Origin: an uncultured Actinomycetes bacterium
GTDB lineage: Bacteria > Actinomycetota > Acidimicrobiia > Acidimicrobiales > Ilumatobacteraceae
Length of the DNA stretch: 10,809 bases
Assembly: GCA_903925985.1 (NCBI GenBank)
Contig: CAIYHK010000264.1
Location: 1 to 10,809, forward strand
Direction of reading: 5' to 3'
The translations under genes were made by a program, and so were the position numbers. The notes beneath the pieces were generated by a model. That model saw nothing but the letters and a program-made list of their open reading frames with translations, did not search any database and had not been told where the DNA came from. Within the stretch, counting starts at the first letter, position 1, and every line of letters begins with the position of its first letter. Positions 1 to 7,394 of the stretch are shown here, one piece after another.

Positions 1-81
1 GGGGAGTTGCAACAGCTGAAAGATCTTGGGGGTTCAGTAGATCCTGAATGTCCGAATTGTGGGCGTTGGCTCGTACTCTGA
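1..81 (+). CDS. C-terminal tail of an unidentified protein, zinc-ribbon-like end (partial)
   Basis: Reading frame 1 is open from the window edge to a TGA at 79-81 and encodes 26 residues. They end in a Cys-Pro-Asn-Cys-Gly knuckle (CPNCGRWLVL), which resembles half of a zinc ribbon. The preceding residues (LQQLKDLGGSVDPE) look like a short helix and turn. The family cannot be recognised from so little. The next gene begins immediately after the stop, in the same frame, so the two are probably co-transcribed. This may be only the last piece of a longer protein whose other metal ligands lie outside the window. Confidence 0.5.
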   Translation, partial: GELQQLKDLGGSVDPECPNCGRWLVL

Positions 82-564
82 TTGCCTGTGTTTCTTTGGT
101 TTGTCGGCACCGCAGTATTAAGCATCTGGTTCGTCTTTCACGACGATTCTTTTGATTATCGGCCGCTCCTGCTTGGCGTATTGCTCCCAGATGTAATTGA
201 CGTCTGGTTTGGGGGAGCGCGAGTTCTGCACTCCGTCTTTGCAAGTGTGCTGGTGATGACCACAATCGTGGTGAGCACGTCGCGATACAAACGAACCCGC
301 GCACTTCTAATGCCACTTCCGATCGGAATGTTTCTTCATCTTGTTTATGACGCAGCCTTTGCCAAAACAGAAGTCTTCTGGTGGCCATTCTCCGGGTTTG
401 GTTTCAATGACGCGAGTCTTCCAGTGGCCGACCGCTGGGTGGCAAACATCTTTTTAGAAATCGCAGGGATACTTCTCATTCGTTGGGCGTGGCAGCGCTT
501 CGGATTAAGCGACTCACAAAGACGGCAACAGTTCCTGCAAAAGGGTTGGCTGGTCGATCAAAAG

Positions 565-573
<9 letters not shown>
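82..573 (+). CDS. Small integral membrane protein, DUF457/YdjM-like putative metal-dependent hydrolase
   Basis: The 163-residue protein has about four or five hydrophobic segments (roughly 3-19, 28-43, 49-65, 75-93, 117-136) and a basic, probably cytoplasmic tail. Acidic and histidine residues sit at the membrane edges in motifs LLPDVID (34-40), RVLHS (47-51), FLHLVYD (84-90) and FWWPF (99-103). This spacing resembles the membrane-bound DUF457/YdjM family, where a D..D, an HS and an HxxxD motif are thought to bind metal; function in that family is poorly defined. The start is TTG at 82, directly after the upstream stop; GTG at 88 is an alternative. No convincing Shine-Dalgarno sequence is seen, so expression may depend on coupling to the upstream gene. 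The last three codons and stop lie inside the terminal helix of the convergent RNase P RNA gene. Confidence 0.7.
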
Positions 574-916
<343 letters not shown>

Positions 917-922
917 TAAAAA

Positions 923-928
923 AGTCTA
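923..928 (-). promoter_or_regulatory. Probable -10 element of the rnpB promoter
   Basis: TAGACT on the minus strand lies 6 nt before the predicted RNA 5' end at 916, the right distance for a -10 box. No good -35 is seen at 16-18 nt; TTGAGA (954-949) is 20 nt away. The element is inferred from position and partial consensus match only. Confidence 0.45.
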
Positions 929-957
929 CGCCGACGACTCTCTCAGGCTCTCAACAA

Positions 958-984
958 TTGTCACTCATGGTGCATGAGTGACAA
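958..984 (-). terminator. Perfect 12-bp hairpin after the Tat ferritin-like gene (terminator-like or operator)
   Basis: TTGTCACTCATG (958-969) and CATGAGTGACAA (973-984) are exact inverted repeats around a 3-nt loop. The element lies 14 nt past the stop codon of the minus-strand gene ending at 999 and just upstream of the rnpB promoter. There is no clear U tract, so it may be a terminator needing other factors, an mRNA 3' stabiliser or a protein-binding palindrome. A second small inverted repeat, AGTAGT/ACTACT (988-1003), overlaps the stop codon. Confidence 0.55.
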
Positions 985-998
985 GTAAGTAGTGGTTA

Positions 999-1814
999 CT
1001 ACTCAGTGATGAGGCTGTTCAGGCTCGGAGTGTCGAGGCTGAGGCTGGTCTTGGTGCCCGATTCATTTGGCGCACCAATGGTGAGCGAAATTGACGACAA
1101 CGAACCAAATGCTGATGGCAGCGCAGAAAGATTATCTGCACCAGTTGTTGGATCTTTCGAAGGAACAATTGCTGTCAACTCTGGTGCAAGTGTGCGAGTG
1201 AGAATAGTGGCGTGACGCGCTTCGGTCTGGCCGATCGATATTGCAGCCTTGCGAACATCAAGATTCTCCAGTACCGATGTCACTGACTGGTAGGTGGCAG
1301 CAGCAAGATTCTCAAGTGCGATTGCCACAGCAAGTGCATCTTCAGCGGGAGTCGGGCTTGGCTCAATCGTGTCGCTACCAGTGATGATTTCAACAGCCGG
1401 CTGAATGTACAAGCGATTGATGCGATCATTTGACTTTGTGTAAGCCGTTCCACCAATCGATACAACAAGATCGTTAATCGCATTCGCGTGAGCTTCATGA
1501 TCAGCAACAAAGCGGTCAACGGCATCTTTGGCGGATGCAAAGTCACCAGTTAGGAAAGGTGCCAACTGTGCGTATGCCTCGATCACTGTGTATTCAAGTG
1601 ATGCTGCGGTGCGCAACAAGACGACATCGTTAACCTCTGGCTCAGCAATGGTGGTAGTGGTTCCTGCATCTCCCACTCGTGTGGCGGGAGGGGTGTCATG
1701 CGAGCACGCTGCAAGTAGAGCAGCTCCCAACAATGACGAGCCTCCGAGACCGAGTAGTTGGCGGCGGTTTAATGCGCCGGCGAATTCAAGCTTTGTCTGA
1801 TTGTTGTCGTTCAC
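999..1814 (-). CDS. Exported Tat lipoprotein with a ferritin-like four-helix domain
   Basis: The 271-residue protein begins with a twin-arginine signal (NRRQLLGLG, residues 16-24) ending in a lipobox LAAC with Cys37. This predicts Tat export and lipid anchoring outside the cytoplasmic membrane. A Thr-rich linker follows, then a ferritin-like helical domain at about 62-215. Candidate di-iron ligands are spread over its helices: E74 and E79 (LEYTVIEAY), E107 with H106/H109 (DHEAHA), E168 (ALENL), and E198/H201 (EARHA). The last 55 residues are Ser/Thr-rich and probably disordered. The ATG overlaps the stop of the preceding ferritin-like gene by 4 nt (ATGA), so translation is likely coupled. The fold resembles the exported ferritin-like domain family (PF13668/DUF4439 type). 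Iron binding, oxidase activity or a stress role is inference. Confidence 0.8.
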   Translation of the reverse strand: MNDNNQTKLEFAGALNRRQLLGLGGSSLLGAALLAACSHDTPPATRVGDAGTTTTIAEPEVNDVVLLRTAASLEYTVIEAYAQLAPFLTGDFASAKDAVDRFVADHEAHANAINDLVVSIGGTAYTKSNDRINRLYIQPAVEIITGSDTIEPSPTPAEDALAVAIALENLAAATYQSVTSVLENLDVRKAAISIGQTEARHATILTRTLAPELTAIVPSKDPTTGADNLSALPSAFGSLSSISLTIGAPNESGTKTSLSLDTPSLNSLITE

Positions 1815-2308
1815 TTCGCCACCTCGGTTGAGAGAAGAGCATCAAGGGAAGTTGCGCCGTTTAATTCGGCAGTGATCACCGCGTGGCGGCTCTCAGTGAT
1901 GACAATTGACGCCACAAGTGCTGCCCCTTCGGTTCCTTCGAGTACACCAATTGCGCCAGTGTGACGCAACGTGAGTTCGTTCTCAAGCGCATTTGCTGCT
2001 CCGGCAAATTGACTCGCGGATGCGAAAGCCGCCTTGTGGGCATCAACTATCGCAGCATCAGCTTCGTTGGACGCAAGCTTGCCAATGAGACCTGCTAATG
2101 CCTGACCGTAAGCGCGATGATGTTCAACCATCAGCTTCACAACTGCTGACGCATCTTCGTCAGATACGACATTTGAATCAACTGCAATTCGGTAGAGGTC
2201 GCGGGCGGCGAGTTCAGCTTCATGCAAAGCAACGAGAGTTGGCATGTCGTTCTTCGTGGGGCGCGCTGGTGGCGCGGCACTGGAATCAGCCGATGGGCGG
2301 ATACTCAT
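1811..2308 (-). CDS. Cytosolic ferritin-like domain protein
   Basis: The protein has 165 residues. The ATG at 2308 was chosen because AAAGGA (2323-2318) lies 9 nt upstream; a longer in-frame TTG start at 2365 lacks support. A short Pro/Ala-rich N terminus precedes a helical domain (about 22-150). Ferritin-like ligand motifs occur on successive helices: E30 (LHEAEL), E62/H63/H64 (VEHHRAY), E109/E111 (ALENEL), and E139/H142 (ESRHA). No signal peptide is seen, so it should stay in the cytosol, unlike its downstream partner. The two proteins share helix motifs and look like paralogues split between compartments. It follows the FGGY kinase after 59 nt and is probably part of the same transcript, though a promoter in that gap is possible. 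The biochemical role is not established. Confidence 0.75.
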   Translation of the reverse strand: MSIRPSADSSAAPPARPTKNDMPTLVALHEAELAARDLYRIAVDSNVVSDEDASAVVKLMVEHHRAYGQALAGLIGKLASNEADAAIVDAHKAAFASASQFAGAANALENELTLRHTGAIGVLEGTEGAALVASIVITESRHAVITAELNGATSLDALLSTEVAK

Positions 2309-2367
2309 TGAGGGACGTCCTTTCGTTTCCTCTAAAGCCTTCCCTTTGGGGGTCGCAGGCAACAACT

Positions 2368-3822
2368 TTAGAAGTCAAGGGCGGACAGATCAGGTATCCA
2401 ACCCGCCGCGCGTTGAACAGATTTTCGCCATCCGCCACGGTCAGTGGGGGAGCCGGGCTCAACCACTTTTCCGATCTCGCGGGTGGCACAGGCGCTTGCT
2501 AGGTCAGGCCAGATCCCAACTTGGGTTCCTGCGAGATATGCGGCACCAAGAGTCGTCGATTCAGTGTCGGCAGCGACCTCAATGGTGGCCTGCGTTGCAT
2601 CGGCAAGTGCCTTAGTGAAAATGCCGTTGCGACTCATGCCACCATCAATGCGGATTGTTGCAATGGGAAGCCCGGTCTCCTCGCGCGTGGCTTCAACCAG
2701 GTCGGCGCCTCGGGCAGCCACCCCCTCGAGCACGGCGCGCACAATGTGAGCGCGGGTTGAGCCTCGGGTGATACCAAGCAATGTGCCGCGAGCGCCGTAG
2801 TCCCAGTAGGGGGTGCCCAACCCTAAGAGTGCGGGAACATAAACCACCCCGTCACTGCTATCTACCGATGCAGCTACCGCCTCAGATTCTTCAGCCGAGG
2901 CGATCAATCCCATGTCATCGACGAGCCATTCAACGTTTGTGCCTGCGGCAAGCATGATTGCTTCTGCGCCCCAAACAGTTTCAGTGGTTGAAGTGCGCAC
3001 AACAATTGGAAACGTTCCCGATTCTGAACGTGATGCACCGCGCGGTGCGACTGCGCCGGTAATCACATCCAACATTCCACCCGTACCGAATGTGATCTTT
3101 GCTTCACCGGGCGCAATACATCCCTGACCAACAAGCGAACCCTGTTGGTCGCCTATCAGTGCCGTGATCGGCGGTGCGCCAGTTATCCGCGATGCATTAG
3201 CCAGCTCACCAGATGAAGGGACGATCTGGGGCAAGTGAAGGCGATCGATGCCAAGTGTGGTGAGGGTGTCTGCATTCCAGTCCAACGTGGCAACCGATGT
3301 GAGACCAGTGACAGCAGCATTCGTGGTGTCGGTTACGTGCGATTGGCCATTTGAAAGCCACCAAGTGATCCATGAATCGACTGTTCCAAATCGGATATCG
3401 GCCCGATCCATCTGTGGATCGATGTTGGCGAGCAACCAGGTCATTTTGGTCGCACTTTGATTTGGGGCAAGAGCGAGCCCGTGGTTGGCTTTGGCCATGA
3501 TGCAATCGAACACAGTGCGCAGATCCTGCCAACCCAAAGCGGGCATCAGCGGCTGGTGTGTAGAGGCACTCCAGGCCACGGTTGACGCACGTTGGTTCGT
3601 GATGCCGACTGCGGTAACTGGGCCGCATGAGGCAACACATCGGTTTGCGAGCTCTTCAATAGTGGTTGCCAATTCAAGAGCATCAAATTCGACAAGGCCA
3701 GGCGCTGGTGAGGAGGGCGGCAGTTTTCTGCGCAATTGCTCGCGAATTTTCCCGACAGGGTCAACCGCTGCGACACGAACACTTGTTGTGCCGATGTCAA
3801 TGACTAAGACGAGATCAGACAT
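2368..3822 (-). CDS. glpK: FGGY-family carbohydrate kinase, glycerol kinase branch, with altered substrate pocket
   Basis: The protein has 484 residues, close to the roughly 500 of glycerol kinases. FGGY features are in order: phosphate-loop DIGTTSVR (9-16), NQRAS (76-80), WQDLR (98-102), FGTVDSW (145-151), TDTTNA (164-169), GDQQG with catalytic base D225 (224-228), TFGTGG (244-249), PYWDYGARG, and the C-terminal IDGGMSRN. By eye alignment to E. coli GlpK, Arg83, Trp103, Asp245 and Thr267 are kept (R78, W98, D225, T247). Glycerol contacts Glu84, Tyr135 and Phe270 appear as A79, N121 and M250. It therefore phosphorylates either glycerol with a changed pocket or another small polyol or ketose. 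Only 3 nt separate it from the upstream membrane-protein gene. The ATP-dependent kinase activity is well supported; the gene name is family-based and the substrate is not certain. Confidence 0.8.
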   Translation of the reverse strand: MSDLVLVIDIGTTSVRVAAVDPVGKIREQLRRKLPPSSPAPGLVEFDALELATTIEELANRCVASCGPVTAVGITNQRASTVAWSASTHQPLMPALGWQDLRTVFDCIMAKANHGLALAPNQSATKMTWLLANIDPQMDRADIRFGTVDSWITWWLSNGQSHVTDTTNAAVTGLTSVATLDWNADTLTTLGIDRLHLPQIVPSSGELANASRITGAPPITALIGDQQGSLVGQGCIAPGEAKITFGTGGMLDVITGAVAPRGASRSESGTFPIVVRTSTTETVWGAEAIMLAAGTNVEWLVDDMGLIASAEESEAVAASVDSSDGVVYVPALLGLGTPYWDYGARGTLLGITRGSTRAHIVRAVLEGVAARGADLVEATREETGLPIATIRIDGGMSRNGIFTKALADATQATIEVAADTESTTLGAAYLAGTQVGIWPDLASACATREIGKVVEPGSPTDRGGWRKSVQRAAGWIPDLSALDF

Positions 3823-3825
3823 TAT

Positions 3826-4242
3826 TCAGGCCAGTGGCTTTGGTGCAGGCCCATTGCGCTGCAAGTAATAGCCAAGAAGACCACCGATCAGGCCCGCAAA
3901 CATTGCCAATGAGAACGATGTGACGATTCGCATGAACCGAAGATCATCACCCATGGCGAGCTTCACGATTGCGAATACGAATTGCGCCGCTACGAAAACA
4001 CCAGTGGATGTGAGCATTCCGTGGAGTATCGGAGTGCCTTTGCGTTGACGCCACGCGGCTTGCCCTGAGCCGATGATGAAACCAAAAATCGCTAGAAGCG
4101 AAAGCAAAGGAGCCCAGCCGTTATTGGTGTCTGTGTCGTCGATCATGAACCGTGCGATCAGCGAAGGTGGAACAGCAAGGAACACGGCAACAGATGCCCC
4201 GGCCTTGATTGCTTGTGTGTCCCATTGGTCCTTTAGGGCCAT
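3826..4242 (-). CDS. Unknown four-helix integral membrane protein within the glp-like operon
   Basis: The 138-residue protein has four hydrophobic stretches, roughly at 14-33, 43-62, 74-95 and 107-127, separated by short charged loops (DDTDTNN at about 35-41 and WRQRKG at about 64-69). It has a short Pro-rich tail. The family was not recognised and no catalytic motif is visible. Its ATG overlaps the end of the upstream FAD oxidoreductase gene by 10 nt, and AGGAG lies about 8 nt before the start, so it is a genuine translated gene in the operon. Position between an oxidoreductase and a kinase suggests a role linked to that substrate, such as uptake or membrane anchoring of a partner, but this is guesswork. 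It does not resemble the six-helix GlpF facilitator and lacks NPA motifs. Confidence 0.75.
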   Translation of the reverse strand: MALKDQWDTQAIKAGASVAVFLAVPPSLIARFMIDDTDTNNGWAPLLSLLAIFGFIIGSGQAAWRQRKGTPILHGMLTSTGVFVAAQFVFAIVKLAMGDDLRFMRIVTSFSLAMFAGLIGGLLGYYLQRNGPAPKPLA

Positions 4243-5738
4243 TGCTCATCTCCTGCGTGCGAGAAAGTGGATGGAATTGCGTACTTGCCGGGGTTCATAA
4301 TCCCGTGGGGGTCAAGCGACTGCTTGAGTTTGATCAACAGATCATGACCATTACCCAAAGCTGTGGGTGCAAAGCGAGCGCGGTTCAATCCGACACCGTG
4401 ATGGTGCGACAGACTCGCTCCAGCGTTGAGTGCTGCACCTTGTACTGCGTTCCACATCTCTACGTAACTTGACTCAATCTGCTCGGCCGGTGGGGTAGCC
4501 ACGAACGTGAAGTAAAGGCATGCACCGTCTAGATAGCTATGCGACAAATGGCAACTTACAAGCCGACTGTGCTGAACAGCCATGCCACCAGCACAGACTT
4601 TTTCGTAGATGTCTGGAAGTCGTGACCATTCAGCGCTGACCTCCATGGTGTCAACCACAAAACCCTTTTGCGTGAGTGCTTGTAGGGCGGTGGTGTCGTT
4701 GCGGTGTTCGAACCAGCGGTCCACCAATTCGGTCGGCTCGTCTTTGCCGCCATGAGTCTGCACGCATTCAATGAGTTGTTCAATGGTGGCGTCAACCATT
4801 CTCTTGCTGCCTTCATCAAACACAATCAGTGTGCACCGACCATTTTCCATGCCGTGTGAGCGCTTGCTCTCGGCGGCATCGTAGAGACGCAGGACTGCGG
4901 GAGTGGCGCCGGACTGAATTGTTTCGCGAATGGCATTGATCCCTGCAGTGAAGTCGGCAAATGAGAATGCAACCTTGCGCGAATATGTGGCTACAGCATG
5001 TGAGCGAAGCCATACGCGAGTAATGATTCCGAGCTGCCCTTCGGAGCCGATGAGTACATTCGTTAAGTCGGGTCCATCGGCGGTTGCAGGTGCGCCACCG
5101 GTGCGCACGATCGTTCCATCGGCGAGAACAACTTCAAGGCCAACCACCATGTCCTCGATCTTTCCGTAACGAGTCGAGTATTGCCCGGCACCTCTGCAAG
5201 CCACCCAACCGCCAACCGTTGAGATATCAAACGATTGCGGAAAGTGGCCAACGCTGCGTTGATAGTTGTTTTGAATGTGGGATTCGAGTTCTGGTCCAAA
5301 TGTGCCTGCCAGCACTTCAACCACGCCAGAGATCGGATCAACGGAGAGAACCCCACGCAACTCGGTGGTATCGAGCACCACGCCACCAAACACCGGCACT
5401 GCTGCGCCGCACACGCCGCTACGCCCAGCGGATGCAGTCAGGGGCACATGTGCGTCATGGCAAAGTTTCACTACTGCGGCGACCTGTTCCACGTTCTTTG
5501 GTACTGCAACGACACTGGGTCGCTTTGGAACACTTCCCGCCAGAGCCCAATGCATTGCTATCGGCCACCAATCGCGGCTCGCTTCAGCTGTGGACACATC
5601 GTCAACCAAGGTCTCGCAAATTTGTGCCAGTGCGTTGAGTAGATCCGCATCAATATGAGCGGCATCACTTTGAAGATGGTCAATTAATTCAGAATGGCGA
5701 GCACCAAACGCGATCGGGGGAGTGCGCCATTGAGTCAT
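4233..5738 (-). CDS. FAD-binding oxidoreductase of the alkyldihydroxyacetonephosphate synthase (AGPS)-like group
   Basis: The protein has 501 residues. An FAD-binding PCMH-type domain spans about 70-245: PKRPSVVAVP (71-80), SAGRSGVCG (103-111), GHFPQSFDISTVGGW (154-168), YGKIEDMVVG (181-190) and GSEGQLGIIT (231-240). The C-terminal cap carries a P-A-x-x-R-L motif (280-285), SHSYLDGACLYF (399-410) and SHHHGVG (444-450), and ends with DPHGIMNPG (476-484). The HHH triplet and the Ser-His-x-Tyr...Ala-Cys-x-Tyr-Phe segment match AGPS better than lactate or glycolate oxidases. AGPS swaps an acyl for an alkyl chain on dihydroxyacetone phosphate; many bacterial relatives are uncharacterised and may instead oxidise a glycerol-derived substrate. 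The ATG shares one base with the glpD stop (TGATG), so the two are translationally coupled. It is expected to be cytosolic or membrane-peripheral. Confidence 0.82.
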   Translation of the reverse strand: MTQWRTPPIAFGARHSELIDHLQSDAAHIDADLLNALAQICETLVDDVSTAEASRDWWPIAMHWALAGSVPKRPSVVAVPKNVEQVAAVVKLCHDAHVPLTASAGRSGVCGAAVPVFGGVVLDTTELRGVLSVDPISGVVEVLAGTFGPELESHIQNNYQRSVGHFPQSFDISTVGGWVACRGAGQYSTRYGKIEDMVVGLEVVLADGTIVRTGGAPATADGPDLTNVLIGSEGQLGIITRVWLRSHAVATYSRKVAFSFADFTAGINAIRETIQSGATPAVLRLYDAAESKRSHGMENGRCTLIVFDEGSKRMVDATIEQLIECVQTHGGKDEPTELVDRWFEHRNDTTALQALTQKGFVVDTMEVSAEWSRLPDIYEKVCAGGMAVQHSRLVSCHLSHSYLDGACLYFTFVATPPAEQIESSYVEMWNAVQGAALNAGASLSHHHGVGLNRARFAPTALGNGHDLLIKLKQSLDPHGIMNPGKYAIPSTFSHAGDEQWP

Positions 5739-7312
5739 CAGTGGTTGCGTTCCAGGTACTCGGTCTCAATCACTTGGGCCGCGCGGATCTCACGATTGCA
5801 GATCTCGGTGTAGTCATCAATTTCGGCATCGATTCGTTGTTGGTCCCACCCGAGTTCTGCTGCCATCACAGTTGCAACATCTCGCGCTCCAGCTAGTGAA
5901 GCATCACGGTCGTAGAGCAGTGAACGACTGCGGCGGCACAAGATGTCGCTGAGGTGAATCGCCATTTCATCGCGAATTGCCCGCACGATTTCTCCGCGAG
6001 TTAATGGCAGTCCTGGTATCACGACGGTGGCGTCGGTAATGGGTGCGGAGGGCTTGATGGACAGCCGCTTGGTTCGACATTTGGCGCGAATGCCGAGAGT
6101 TGCGACAACTGCGTTCACGGTGTCCTCGGCCATCTCACGGTATGTGGTCAATTTGCCGCCGCTGATTGAAATAACACCAGATGCCCCAACGGATACTCGA
6201 TGGCGTCGCGACAGGTCTGCTGTACGGGCCTTCAAAGTTTCTCCTTCGGCAGGAGCAACTAATGGACGCAAGCCCGCCCACACTCCAACCACGTCTTCGC
6301 GAGTGACTGGTGATGTGATGCTGTTGTTAAGCGCAGCAATTACGTAATCAATGTCGTCAAGAGTGCACTGTGGGTCGTCGACAGGTCCGTCGTATTGGGT
6401 ATCCGTTGTACCTACGTATGTGTACTTGAACGTGCCGTCTTCATTCGGTAGCCACGGAACCACAAACAGCGATCGACGATCTTTGGGGACCGGAATCACT
6501 GCGGCGATGTCGTTGCGTACTTTCTCCCACGGGAATGTGAGGTGTATTCCCTTGGCAGGGCGCACGGTGCGCGAATCGCTGTTGGTCTCCATGCGGTGGA
6601 TGTCATCAATCCAGACCCCGGTTGCGCTCACGACGCTGCGCGCACGCACAGCAAACTCTTCGCCATCGGTATTGATCCGCGCGCCATTGACGCGACCATT
6701 CGCGTCGTTCGTGAGAGCAACAACCTTTGCGTAATTCAATACGGCTGCACCTTTAGCACTGGCCGTCTGGAGAACTTCGAGTGTCAAGCGAGCATCGTCG
6801 GCTTGGGCGTCGTAATAGATGTATGCCGATGCGAGCTTTTCTGCAGGCATAGTGGGGAAGTGCTGTAACGCTTTTTTGGCGCGGAGGCGCCGGTGTAGTT
6901 TGCCGATGCGCCACCCACCAGTTAAGTCATACATCCACAATGAAGATCCGAGTGCGCGAGCGATGCGCCTTGGCATGAGGCCATCTTTTGTGAGGATCGG
7001 AATCATGAACGGCAATACCGATACGAGATGGGGCGCGTTGCGCATCAGGCGCCGCCGCTCGTGAAGCGCCTCATAAACGAGACGAACATCACCTTGTTGG
7101 AGGTAGCGCAATCCACCATGAATGAGTTTCGAACTCTTGGAAGATGTGCCTGATGCGAAGTCGGCCATCTCCACCAATGCGACTTTCAAGCCCCTGGAAG
7201 CGGCATCAAGGGCAACTCCAGCGCCGGTAATTCCGCCACCGATGACTAGAAGGTCAAAGTCCTCGGACCGTAACCGTGCGGCATGGTGCTGACGGGTGAA
7301 GGGTTGGGACAC
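5738..7312 (-). CDS. glpD: Aerobic glycerol-3-phosphate dehydrogenase, FAD-dependent
   Basis: The protein has 524 residues, within the range of GlpD. The N-terminal Rossmann motif GGGITGAG (25-32) binds FAD. It is followed by DFASGTSSKSSKLIHGGLRY (51-70), the family signature, then DARLTLE (173-179), AGLRPLV (346-352) and SGGKLTTYREMAEDTV (374-389). GlpD oxidises sn-glycerol 3-phosphate to dihydroxyacetone phosphate at the inner face of the membrane and passes electrons to quinone. It starts with GTG at 7312 behind TAGGA (spacing about 7 nt), and it is the first gene of the minus-strand operon. The divergent perR starts 82 nt away. Erythritol-phosphate dehydrogenase (EryB) is a GlpD relative and cannot be excluded, given that the adjacent kinase has a changed pocket. 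Confidence 0.9.
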   Translation of the reverse strand: MSQPFTRQHHAARLRSEDFDLLVIGGGITGAGVALDAASRGLKVALVEMADFASGTSSKSSKLIHGGLRYLQQGDVRLVYEALHERRRLMRNAPHLVSVLPFMIPILTKDGLMPRRIARALGSSLWMYDLTGGWRIGKLHRRLRAKKALQHFPTMPAEKLASAYIYYDAQADDARLTLEVLQTASAKGAAVLNYAKVVALTNDANGRVNGARINTDGEEFAVRARSVVSATGVWIDDIHRMETNSDSRTVRPAKGIHLTFPWEKVRNDIAAVIPVPKDRRSLFVVPWLPNEDGTFKYTYVGTTDTQYDGPVDDPQCTLDDIDYVIAALNNSITSPVTREDVVGVWAGLRPLVAPAEGETLKARTADLSRRHRVSVGASGVISISGGKLTTYREMAEDTVNAVVATLGIRAKCRTKRLSIKPSAPITDATVVIPGLPLTRGEIVRAIRDEMAIHLSDILCRRSRSLLYDRDASLAGARDVATVMAAELGWDQQRIDAEIDDYTEICNREIRAAQVIETEYLERNH

Positions 7313-7394
7313 GCAGAAATCCTACGCAGGTAAAGGACAGAAGTTTTTCTGCAAAGGTTGTTATTTAGCAAAACCTGCAGTTAGCGTCCCAGCC
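7313..7394. promoter_or_regulatory. Shared divergent control region of glpD and perR
   Basis: The 82-nt spacer is AT-rich compared with its flanks and must hold both promoters. An imperfect palindrome, AGGTT (7355-7359) and AACCT (7372-7376), flanks an AT-rich core and is bordered by CTGCA (7349-7353) and TGCAG (7376-7380). A plausible minus-strand -10, TAAATA, lies at 7367-7362. Fur/PerR proteins bind AT-rich inverted repeats, so autoregulation is possible, but no exact known box is present. Confidence 0.4.

Noticed and set aside
2309..2365. TTG start at 2365 for the cytosolic ferritin-like gene
   Set aside because: The ATG at 2308 has a good AAAGGA site 9 nt upstream, while the extension has low-complexity Lys/Pro/Thr content and no ribosome-binding site.
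7296..7394. Extended N terminus of the Fur-family gene from an upstream start at 7296
   Set aside because: It would overlap the glpD start and the shared promoter region. From 7395 the residue numbering matches Bacillus PerR ligands with a constant offset of two.
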